Positions 52,801-64,000 of a stretch of 64,000 nucleotides of DNA are shown here, piece by piece. Positions within the stretch are counted from its first letter, which is position 1; each line of letters starts with the position of its first letter. Source of the stretch: Dactylellina haptotyla (Eukaryota; Ascomycota; Orbiliomycetes; Orbiliales; Orbiliaceae). The notes below the pieces were generated by a model, which was not told where the DNA came from, did not search any database, and worked only from the letters and a program-made list of their open reading frames with translations. The translations under genes and the position numbers were made by a program. The stretch spans positions 2,170,001 to 2,234,000 of the forward strand of contig CM062381.1 of NCBI GenBank assembly GCA_031310005.1. Direction: 5' to 3'.

Positions 52801-54015
52801 AAATTTTATAATTAAATTTTAATTATATAATATTAAATCTTTAAATTATATATAATTATTTTAATAATTTTTATTTTTATATAAATTTTAACTTTTAATA
52901 TAATAGATTAATTATTTTATTATATATTTAATTATAAAATATAAGTATTAATAATTTAAAAATATTTTTAATAAATTTAATTTATTATAAATTTTAAATA
53001 ATATAAAACTTTTAATTTTATTTTAATATTTATAAAATTATTTAAATCCTTTAATAAAATATAAATAATTGGTAAAAGTTTAAATAATATAATTATTATT
53101 AATTTTTATTTTCATTCTTTATTTTTTTATATTATATAAAATAAAAATTATAAATATAAAAATAATTTTTATAAAAATATAAAAGAAATGGATTTTATTT
53201 TTATTATTTTAAATTATTAATATTAAATAAAAAATAATAATAATTTATTAATAAATTGATCAAATTTATATAATAAACTATTAAATTTATTAAAATCTAA
53301 TATTTTTACTTTTTATAGTAAGTACAGATCAAAATAAATTAGTAAAATTTATTAAAAATTATTAAAATTATTAGAATATTCTTTATTATTATTATTAGGA
53401 TTTTTGTTAAATTTTTAATTTTTAAAATTAAAATTAATTTATAAAAATTTATTTTTATTTAATATAAAATAAAAATAAATCTTACTTAATTTTTAATTAA
53501 ATTTTAAAATAATTAATATAATTTTTTTAATTATTTTAAATATATTTTATATATTTTTATAGATTTTAATAATTATTTAAATTATAATAATCATTTTTTA
53601 AATTCTTTTAAAATTTTTATAATTATTTTTATATTTTATAAATATTTATTATTATTTGAAATAATAATTTCTACTAAATTATTAATAATTTTATTAAATA
53701 TATATAATTTTTTTCTATATTTATATAATAACATTAAAATAAATTTTATTACTAATAATTAAAATTTTAATTTTTAAATAAGTTAGTTAAGAATTAATAA
53801 GTAATTAATAAAAGTAAAATGATATTTTTTTTTTTATTTTTATAAATATAAGAATATTTAATTAATTTTGTAAAATTTATTTTAATTTATTTGTTTAAAT
53901 ATATAAATAAGGATAGTTGTTTTTTTGTTTATAGTTTTATTTTAAATTATAAAATTTTAAATTAAAAAATGTTGTTATATATATGTTTCTTTTAATTTAA
54001 AATAATTAATTAAAG

Positions 54016-54518
54016 TGTTATATTTTATATATTATTTAATATAATAGTATAAATATATAATATTAAGATATATAAAATTTCTTTTATTTAGAATATTTAG
54101 ATTTTTTAATAAAATATATATAAAATTATAAAATATTAAAAATAGTTTACCTAAAATATATAATAATAATAAAATAAAAATAATTAAATATTAAATTATA
54201 TTTAAATTAATTAATAAAAATAAAAATACTTTATTAATTCTAAAGATAATCTTATATATAAAAATAGTCTAATATATTTATAATAAATTATGGATTGTAA
54301 TAGATTATGATTCACAACCTATAATCTATAATAAATAATAATTTATAAAATATATTATATTATAATCTAAAATACTAAATAAATAAATAGGCTTTACAAT
54401 CAAACATATTAAAAATAATATATATCTATAAATATAAAGTATAGTAGTGGAAATCAGAACAGTATAATGTAAAGTAAAATACAGGTATTTATACTGTTAA
54501 AACTCATGGTCTATGACA
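54016..54518 (-). repeat. 5' LTR of element C
   Basis: 503 bp. The outer ~100 bp (CAGGTATTTATACTG, CATGGTCTATGACA at the end) retain G/C; the inner end is fully A/T-converted. Confidence 0.86.
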
Positions 54519-55344
54519 ATATGATTTTTATATTATATTAGTTAATAAGTTCCCACCAATAAACTTATTATTTACTAAAATTTTTAAATAATAAAAAATA
54601 AATAAAATTTTTATAATCTAAATATATTATAAAAAAAATTTTTATTTAAAAGTATATTTTCCATATTTTGTAAGCTTAAATAATAACTATTAATTCTTTA
54701 TCATAAATAAAATATTGTAATTTAATAATATTAAATTTATAAGATAAATAAGTAATAAAATACTATTCTTAATTAAATTATAATTAATATAAGCAAATTT
54801 TTAATATAATATTAAAAATATTTATTTCAATTTTAATAAATAAATTAAAATTATATAATTAAAAATAAAATTGAAAAAAATTTTTAAATATATTAAAATA
54901 TATATTTAATTAAAAATTATATTAAAATATATACCTATTTTTATTAATTCCAAAAAAACAATAAACATATGATTATATTATTTAATAAATTATTAATAAT
55001 AATTATAAAATCTTAAAAGGTTTAAATATTTTTAATATTTTAAAAATAAGATTATTTTAAATAATATTAATTTTTAAAATTCTATTTTAATTTTTAAATT
55101 ATAATTATAGTTTTTAAAATTTATATTTTGTAATTTTAAATTCCATTTTTTCTAATTTAATTTTAAAATTATATTTATTTAATATTTTAAAATAATAATA
55201 ATATATTAATATTTTTAAAATTTTTACTATAAATTAATATATGATTAAAATAAATAATATATATTTTATTAATATGGTTTTTTAACATATTTATAAAAAT
55301 TTAAAATAATATTAAAAATACTAATTAATTTTATAAATATAATT

Positions 55345-55464
55345 AAATATTTAAATAAATTATAATATATTTAAATAAATTATAATAATATTTAAATAAA
55401 TTATAATATTTAAAATAAATTATATAATATTTAAACAAATTATATAATAGTTAAATAAATTATA
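55345..55464. repeat. six imperfect tandem copies of a ~20-bp unit in element D
   Basis: Repeats of the form ATTTAAATAAATTATA spaced 18-21 bp apart. In elements B and C the same place has one copy (near 36,130 and 49,910). On the coding strand this is the RT segment upstream of YxDD that corresponds to the FEYL codons, so the expansion is private to D. Confidence 0.8.
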
Positions 55465-58400
55465 ATAAATATTTAAAAATTATTTTTAAACATTTTAAAA
55501 ATAATTTATAAATTATAAAAACAATTATAATATTAAATTTAATAAAATAAATAGTTTTAATTATATAATATTAAAATTTTGATAATTAATATAAATTCAT
55601 AATTTTTTATTTTTTTAAAAACAAAAAATTAAATATTCTATAAAAATTTTAAAAATAAATAAATTTTTTCAAATTTTTTAATATATTTTAAATACTTTAA
55701 ACTCTTCTTTAATATAAATATATATTAATAAAAATTTAAATATAATATTTTTTATAATAATATTTTATAAATAAATTTATTAAAAATGATAATATATTTT
55801 TATTTTTAATTTTTTCAAAAATTTAAATCCATTTAAAAATTTATTTCAAAATTTTAAAATAAATATCTTTAATAATTTAAATAATAATTTAAATAATATT
55901 TTTAATTTTAAACTATATTTGTTTAAAATATTAAATTTATTATAAAATAATAATAGATTTTTTTATTAAATAAATATTTTATAAATTATAAATAAACTTT
56001 TTTAAATAAATAATTATTAAATTTGGTATAAATTTTATTAACAATTATAATAAATAAACTTAATTATTTTATTTTAAAATTTATAATTAAATTATATTTT
56101 CTAATTAATCATATTTTTAAAATAAAGTTATTATTAATAAGATTAAAATATAATATTTTTAAAATATTTATTAATAATAATAAGAATAACATCAGTTTCT
56201 ATATTTAATATTTTTAAAAACTTCCTCCAAAAAATAATATTATAAATAATATTTTAAATTATATTAAAAATTATATTTAATATATTTTTTAAGATATATA
56301 TGATCTTTACTTTACTATTTATAAAAACTAAAATAATATTTCCATTTATTATACAAAATATTTAAAAATATTATTTTTTAATTTAATTAAAAATTCTATC
56401 AAATTTTTTTTTAATAAAATTAAAATTAAATAATTCAATATACATCACTATCCAAAGCTTTTTTAATTTAAAATATTATATTATTTAATATTATTAAATT
56501 TTATACTATTTATAATATTTTTTATTTCTTTTTATTTTTACAAATTGGGTAAGGTATTTATTATAACCAAACTATCATTTCTACAAATAAAGTTATAAAA
56601 TTTTAAATTTTTTTATAATAAATTATTTTTTATAATTTAAATAATTTAAATAATTTAAATAATTTTTATAAATATAATTTTAGAAATTTTTTCTAATATA
56701 TTATAAAAATAATATTAATTTATTTTTATATATAATTGGTATAAATATAAAATTTTTATTATAAAAATAGTAATTAAAATTTTTAATTTATAAAATTGAT
56801 ATTTTTTTTTTTTAATTTTGTAATATTAATATTTAATATAATATTAATAATATTATAATTTTCTATATATAATTAATATATCTTATAGTTCTATACTAAT
56901 TTAATTTTATAATATATAATATTAAAATGAGTAATTTATTAATAAAATTTATAAAAATTTTATCATTTTTTTATATATTTATATTTAAAAATAATTATTT
57001 AATTTATATAATTTTAACATATAAATTTAATAAAATTAATATTAAAAGTTTTTATAAATTAATATTAATATATTTTACATAATTTTATATATTAATCTAT
57101 AAATTAAAATTAATTTTTATTATTATTTATATAAATTATTAAATAATTATAACCTATTAATCCAATATTTAATAAAATAACTATTTTAAATATTAATTTT
57201 TTTAATATAAATATATTATTAATTATCAAAAATTAATAAATTTTTTTAAATTAATTTTTTATAAAATAAATTAATAAAAAATATTAAATAATTCTATAAT
57301 TTTTATAAATAAATTTAAATTTATATTAATATATATTTTTAAGATTTATTATAATCAAATTTTTTTAAATCTATATTTTTTAAAAATTATTTAAAAAATT
57401 TAAATAAATTATAAATAAATAATTTTTTTAAAAGATTTTTTATTTAAAATAATATTTTTTATAATAAATTTAATTTTGATTTTTTTATTATTAAACTTAG
57501 TTTTTTAAATTTTAAAAATATATATTTAAATAAAAAATAATAAAATAAAATTTAAATTCTTTTAATATTATAAAAATTTAAAATATAAAATTAATATTAA
57601 AAAATCTTTTTATTAATTTAATAAATGTAATATTAAATTATCATTCCTTCTAAAATTTTTTTAAATTATTAATAATTGTTTTTATATTTTTAATATATTT
57701 ATTATAGTTTTCTTAATATTTTTTATAATTATATTATTCTTATAATATTTCTTAATTAATTATTTTAATATTTTTTAAATACTAATTAACTAAGTAGTTT
57801 CATTAATATATTTTTTATTATTATTAATTTATTAGATTTTAAGAGACAATTCTTTAATTATTAATTTTAATTTTAGATTTTCCTAATTTATAAAAATAGT
57901 TCGAAAATATTTTTAAAATCCAATTATTTTTATTTTGTTATATTAATTATTTAATTTTTAATAATTATTTTAAAAATATAAAAATTATTTTAGTTTTATA
58001 ATAATCAATTTTAATTTATTAAGAAATGGTTTTTAGGATTTTAAAATAGTCAATTTTAATTATTATTATAAAATCTAAATTAATTATTCCATTGATTAAA
58101 TGATTTTAAGGATTAGAAAACTGATTATAATTATTATAAATTTATAAAATATTTACTTTATATTTATAAAAGTAATTATTATTAAATTTATAATTAAATT
58201 TTAATTATATAATATTAAATGTTTAAATTATATATAATCATTTTAATAATTTCTATCTTTATATGGTTTTAATTTTTTTTAATATAATAAATTAATTATT
58301 TTGTTATATATTTAATTATAGAAATATAAATATTAATAATTTAAAAATATTTTTAATAAATTTAATTTATTATAAATTTTAAATAATATAAAAGACTTTT

Positions 58401-59298
58401 TAATTTTATTTTAATATTTATAAAATTATTCAAATTTTTTAATAAAATATAAATAATTAATAAAAATTTAAATAATATAATTATTATTAGTTTTTTATTT
58501 TTTATTTTTTATTTTTTTATATTATATAAGATAAAAATATAAAAATGATTTTTATAAAAATATGAGAAAAATAAATTTTATTTTATTATTTTTAAACTAT
58601 TAATATCGAAAATAAAAGATGATAATAATTTGTTAAATAAATTAATTAAATTTATATAATAAATTATTAAATTTATTAAATTTAATATTTTATTTTATAA
58701 TAATAAAATTAAAGTAAATTATTAAAATTTATTAAAAAATTATTAAAATTATTAAAATAGTTTTTATTATTATTAAAAATTTTTATCAAAATTTTCTAAG
58801 TTTTTAAAATTAAAATTGGTTTGTATAAAATCTATTCTTATTTAATATAAATAAAATAAAATTTATTTAATTTTAATTAAATTTTAAAATAATTAATATA
58901 ATTTTTTTTAATTATTTTAAATATATTTATACATTTTTATAAATTTTAATAATTATTTAAGTAATAACTATTTTTTTAAATTTTTTTTAAATTTTTATAA
59001 TTATTTTTAAATTTTATAAATATTTATTATTATTTAAAATAAAAAAAAAAGTATTATTTTTATTTTTATTAATTTTTAAAACCTATTTATGTAATAATAT
59101 TAAAATAAATTTTATTATTAATAATCAAAATTTTATTTTTATTTTTAAATAAATAGGTTTTAAAAATTAATAAAAATAAAAATAATACTTTTTTTTTTAT
59201 TTTTATAAATATAAAAATATTTAATTAATTTATAAAACTTAATTTTTAATTTATTTATTTAAATATTATATAAATAAAGATAATTATTTTTTTCATTT

Positions 59299-59925
59299 TG
59301 TCACAGACTATAAGTCTTGACAGTACAAATACCTATACCTTGTTTTACATTATACTATTCTGATTTCTATTACTATACTTTATATTTATAGATATATATT
59401 ATTTTTAATATATTTGATTGTGAAGTTTACTTATTTATTTAATATTTTAGATTATAATATAATATATTTTATAAATTATTATTTATTATAAATTATAGGT
59501 TGTGAATTATAATCTACTATAATCTATAATCTATTATAAATATATCAAATCATTTTTATATATAAGATTATCCTTAAAACTGATAAAGCATTCCTATCTT
59601 TATTAATTAATTTAAATATAATTTAGTATTTAATTATTTTTATTTTATTATTATTATATATTTTAAATAAATTATTTTTAATATTTTATAATTTTATATA
59701 TATTTTTTATTAAAAGATCTAGATATCCTAAATAAAAAAATTTTTTTATATATCTTAATATTATATATTTGTATTATTATATTAAGTAACATATAAAATA
59801 TAATATTTTGATTGATTACTTTTTAAATTAAGAAAAAGTATATATATAATAGTATTTTTTAACTTAAAAAATTTTATAATTTTAAAAAATAAAATTATAA
59901 ACAAAAAAAGTGATTATTTTTATTT
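59299..59925 (+). mobile_element. element E: 5' end of a gypsy element inserted in D, interrupted by F
   Basis: A plus-strand LTR (59299-59805, 507 bp, starting TGTCACAGACTATAAGTC) followed by 120 bp of 5' interior (ATTGATTACTTTTTAAATT...), then element F. The remainder presumably lies after F beyond the window. Its left flank is CATTT in element D. Confidence 0.78.
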
Positions 59926-62900
59926 TGTTATAGACCACGAGTCTTAACAATATAAATACCTATACCTTGCTTTGCGCTATATTATTCTGAGTTTTATTAT
60001 TGCATCTTATATTCATAAATATATATTATTTTTAATATATTTGTTTATAAATCTTATTTATTTATTTTAGTATTTTTATTATAGTATAATATAATTTAAC
60101 TTATAAATCTATAGACTTTATATAAAACTATAAAGTTATAACATAGAGCTACAAATTTATTATAATAAATATAGAATTTATTATATATATAATATTATCA
60201 TTAGATTGATAAAAATAGCTTTTATCTTTATCAATCAATTTAAATATAATTTAGTATATTTAATTATTTTTATTTTATTATTATTACATATTTTAGGTGA
60301 GCTATTTTCGATACTTCGTAATTTTATATATATTTTTTACTAAGAGACCCAAATATTCTAGATAGAAAAAAAATTTTATATATTTCAATATTATATATTT
60401 ATATTATTATATTAAATAATATATGAAATATAACATTTTGACTGATTACTTCTTAATTAAAAAAAATATATATATATAATGGCACCTTTTAATCCAAAAG
60501 ACTTTATTATATTAGAATATGAAATTACGAATAGTAAGGGAGAAATTATCTATCTTTATAATATATAATTATATAAGTTTAAATTTATTACTTATTAAAT
60601 TAATTAAATAAAAAATTATTTATATAAGTAAAAAAAAAAAATATTATTTTTATTTTTATTAATATTAAATATTAATTTATTAAGGATAAAATAAAATTTT
60701 TATTATTAATGATAAGATTTATTTTAACACTATTATGTAAATATAAAAAAAGTTATATATAATTAATAATATTATTAATAACTTAGTTATAATTATTTTA
60801 AATAATAATAAATATTTATAAATTTAAAAATAATTATAAAAATTTTAAAAAAATTTAAAATAATTATTATAATTCAAACAATTACCAAAAGTTTATAAAA
60901 ATATATAAAATATATTTAATATAATTGAAAAAAAAATTATATTAATTATTTTAAAATCCAATTTAAAATTAAGTAAGATTTATTTTTATTTTATATTAAA
61001 TAAAATAAAATTTAATATAAATAATTTTTAATTTTAAAATCTAAAAATTTAATAAGGATCCTAGTAATGATAATAAAGGATATTTTAATAATTTTAATAA
61101 TTTTTAGTAAATTTTACTAATTTACTTTAAATCTTTATTTAAAGGAAATAAAAATATTATTTTAATAAATTTGATAATTTATTATATAAATTTAATTAAT
61201 TTATTTAATAAACTATTATTATCTTTATTTTATATTAATAATTTAGAAATAATAAAATAAAATCTGTTTTTTTATATTTTATTAAAATTATTTTATATTT
61301 ATAATTTTACTTTATATAATATAAAAATTTTTACTTTATATAATATAAAAATAGAAAATAAAATAAAAGGTTAATAATAAACTATATTATTTAAATTTTT
61401 ATTAATTATTTATATTTTATAAAAAATTTAAATAATTTTACAAATATTAAGATAAGATAAAAAGTTTTATATTATTTAAAATTTATAATAAATTAAATTA
61501 TAAGAAAATATTTTCAAATTATTAACATTTATACTTTTATAATTAAATATATAATAAAATAATTAATTTATTATATTAAAGAAAAATTAAAACTTATATA
61601 AAATAAAAAATTATTAAAATAATTATATAATTTAAAATTTAATATTATATAATTAAAGATTTAATTATAAAATTTATAATAATTATTTTTATAAATATAA
61701 ATAAATATTTTATAAAACTATAATAATTATAATTAATTTTTTAATTTTTAAAGGAATTACTTAAATTAATAAAATAATTAATTAAGATTTTATAATAATA
61801 ATTAAAAAATTAATTATTTTATAATTTTAAAATTATTTTGATAAATTAAAATTAATTATTTTAAAATTTAATAATTTTTTAAAATAATTCTTTACATATT
61901 CTTTAAAATAATTATTAAAGGTTAAATAATTAATAATAATAAAATAAAAATAATTGGATTTTAAAAAATATTTTTAAACTATTTTTTATAAAATTAGAAA
62001 AAATTTAAAACCAAAATTAATAATTAGGAAATCATCCCCCAAAATCTAATAAATTGGTATATTATTAATGTAATTAAAAAAAATATATTAAATAAAATTA
62101 TTTAGTTAATTAATATTTAAAAAATATTAGAATAGTTAATTAAAAGATATTATAAAAATAATATAATTATAAAAAAAATTAAAAAAATTATAATAAATAT
62201 ATTAAAGAATATAAAAATAATTATTAATAGTTTAAAGAAGAATTTTAAAAAAAACACCAATTTAATATTATATTTTATTAAATTAATAAAAAAAATATTT
62301 TTAATACCAACTTAATTATTTCTTAAGTTTTAATTGTACTAGAAAAAATTTAAATTTTTATTTTATTTATCATTTTATTTAAAATATATATTCCTTAAAA
62401 TTAAAATTAAAAAGTTTAAGAAAATAATATTAAATTTATTATAAAAATATTATTTTAAATAAGAAAACTTTTTTTAAAAAAGCTATATATTTATAATTTA
62501 TTTAAAATTTTTAAATAATCTATAAAAAATATAAATTTAAAAAAATTTACTTATAATGAATTTTAAAATTTTATATTATTATAAATTTAAATTTATTTTT
62601 AAATATTAGATATGTAAAATCAGATTATAAAATCTATATTTATACTAATTGGTCCTAATTAAAGAAAAGTATAATAATCATATAGATAAATTATATTATT
62701 AATAAAAAAAAATTTATAATTAATTATTCCTTAAGTTAAACAATATATAAATATATTAATAAAAAAAAAAATTTTTAAAAATTAAATGTTAGAAGGACTA
62801 GCAAAACTATAAAATAAATATTATATTTAAATATTAAAAATTAATATTTTAAATAACTTATTTACCTAATATTAGATTTATAAGATATAGTTATTTAATA

Positions 62901-64000
62901 TTTTATATTAATAATAATAAAACTAGCCTTTAATTTATTAATTAATATATAAAATTTTATAAAATGTATTAATATTAATTATATAGATATTCTGATATAA
63001 ATTCTATTAAATTTATATATTAAAATTATATAAATTAAATAATCACTTTTAATTATAAATATAAAAAAATAATAAAAACCCTTACTAACTTTATTAATAA
63101 ATTATTTATTTTATAATATTTATTATTATAAAATTAAATTAATAAGATTATAAAATATATTAAATATATATAAATAATCTATATTATCAATATTATTTAA
63201 ATATTAATATTATAAGAATTAAAAAAAAAAATATTAACTTTATAAATCAAACTTAATTATTACTCTTATAATAAAAATTTTTATATTTATAATAATAATT
63301 ATAAGAATAAACTAATATTACTTTTATAATATATTAGAAAAACTTTTAAAATTATATAAAAGTTATTTAAATTATAAATAATGATTTTATTATAAAAAAT
63401 TTAAAATTTTATATTTAAAATTATTAATAAAATATTTTAATTATAATAAATATATTATTTAATTTTAAAATAAGAAAAAATAAAAATACTTTTTATTATA
63501 TTAAATTTAATAATATTAAATAATATAATTATTTAAATTAAAGAGTTTTGATAATAATATATATTAAATAATTTAATTTTAATTTTATTAAAAAGAATTT
63601 AATAAAATTTTTAATTAAATTAAAATAATATTTTAAATATTTTATATTATTAATAAACCTAATATAAGCTCTTATAGATAGTAAGTAGAAATTATATATA
63701 TTTTAAAAATATATTAAAAATATAATTTTATATAATTTAAAATATTATATAATATTATTATTTTTAGAGAAAACTTTAAAAATAGTTAAATATAAAATCA
63801 ATATTATCCTTATTATTAATAAATATTTTAAAAAATGAATTATTAATATTTTTAATTTACTAATGATGATTTTATTTTAGAATATAATTAATTAAAAAAT
63901 TATAATTTAATTATAAATTTTAAAAATAAAATAATTAAATTTATTTATTATAAATATTAATAGAATTTATATTAAATTTAATAAATAGTTTATAAATAAT
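59926..64000 (+). mobile_element. element F: gypsy retrotransposon inserted in E, runs off the window
   Basis: The LTR at 59926-60435 (510 bp) starts TGTTATAGACCACGAGTC and ends GAAATATAACA. It is followed by interior sequence collinear with element A (60,436-64,000 matching 19,747 to about 23,440). A gag-like start is visible at 60479 (MAPFNPKDFIILEYEITN), closed by TAA at 60566-60568. Frames beyond are destroyed. Confidence 0.83.
60479..60568 (+). pseudogene. broken gag start of element F
   Basis: An ATG 44 bp after the LTR opens a 29-codon frame beginning MAPFNPKDFI, ended by an in-frame TAA. The same site in element A (near 19,790) aligns but has lost the ATG. The position right after the LTR and primer-site region suggests the original gag/polyprotein start. 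I recognise no gag domain. Confidence 0.5.

Larger units (their letters stand above)
46043..54518 (-). mobile_element. element C: complete gypsy retrotransposon nested in element D, with target duplication
   Basis: 8,476 bp, LTRs 46043-46549 (507 bp) and 54016-54518 (503 bp), interior 7.47 kb. It is flanked by the identical 5-mer ATATG at 46038-46042 and 54519-54523, and D sequence resumes at once on both sides. This is the cleanest insertion in the window and fixes the element ends. It carries the best preserved RT segment (49594-49848). It is the youngest or least mutated full copy here by inspection, but still non-coding. Confidence 0.9.
42722..59298 (-). mobile_element. element D: gypsy retrotransposon split by nested elements C and E
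   Basis: The 3' LTR is at 42722-43230. The interior continues 43231-46042, resumes at 54519 after element C, and runs to 59298, where element E interrupts it. Interior pieces sum to about 7.6 kb, matching A, B and C, so D is nearly complete apart from its 5' end and 5' LTR, which should lie beyond element E outside the window. Left flank is TTATC. All frames are destroyed. Confidence 0.8.

Noticed and set aside
59299-59925. Inversion of the 5' end of element D to explain a plus-oriented LTR facing its interior
   Set aside because: About 20-30 bp of interior sequence is present both before the LTR and after the following leader, so an insertion of E followed by F explains the layout without an inversion.
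19238-64000. The isochore as a centromere or as mitochondrial DNA
   Set aside because: LTR pairs, a target-site duplication and readable gypsy RT explain most of it as nested retrotransposons. A centromeric role cannot be excluded but has no positive sign in the sequence.
19238-64000. CRISPR-like or other regularly spaced arrays in the AT block
   Set aside because: The periodic pieces seen are direct tandem duplications without unique spacers, and the organism is a fungus.

Overview
The window is nuclear DNA of a filamentous ascomycete, most likely Pezizomycotina. The evidence is short spliceosomal introns (mostly 52-136 nt) with GTAAGT-like donors and CTAA[C/T] branch sites, a four-RRM PAB1 with a charged insertion in RRM4, and a long AT-rich block whose transposons carry the signature of repeat-induced point mutation (RIP). 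I cannot name the genus from sequence alone.

Region 1, about 1-18,700, is ordinary gene space with six genes. They are a HECT E3 ubiquitin ligase of the Hul5/UBE3C type (minus, C-terminus cut off by the window edge), PAB1 poly(A)-binding protein (plus, divergent from the ligase), a Yme1-type mitochondrial i-AAA protease (plus), glycerol kinase (minus, ten exons), ribosomal protein eL8 (minus, five exons) and a paraoxonase/arylesterase-like protein (minus, five exons). I worked out the splice structures by hand from reading frame and family conservation; every internal junction keeps frame. The genes do not form one pathway. Four are housekeeping functions (protein turnover, mRNA translation and stability, mitochondrial proteostasis, ribosome), one is glycerol catabolism, and the PON-like gene is of unknown substrate. 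About 0.6 kb between eL8 and the PON-like gene looks like mitochondrial intergenic DNA.

Region 2, about 18,700-64,000, is an AT isochore with almost no G+C (5-7 G/C per 60 nt in lines I counted). It is largely made of one family of Ty3/gypsy-type LTR retrotransposons, about 8.5-8.8 kb long with roughly 505-550 bp LTRs. The LTRs start TGTCACAGACC and end near GAAGTGTAACA. I resolve element A (plus, 19,238-28,005), element B (minus, 32,217-40,819), a 3' fragment G (plus, 40,820-42,721), element D (minus, from 42,722) interrupted by complete element C (minus, 46,043-54,518, with 5-bp target duplication ATATG), element E (plus, from 59,299, inserted in D) and element F (plus, from 59,926, inserted in E and running off the window). 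Coding regions are destroyed by transitions and stops, but reverse-transcriptase blocks are still readable, including a YxDD motif turned into NN. A 4.2 kb stretch (28,006-32,216) between A and B is not this family and holds a candidate pair of terminal inverted repeats.

The most notable pattern is that in every resolved element the outer 60-140 bp of the outer LTR ends keep their G and C, while the identical inner LTR ends are fully mutated. No new enzymatic or defence system was found; the novelty lies in the transposon nest, in RIP behaviour, and in the gene structures.
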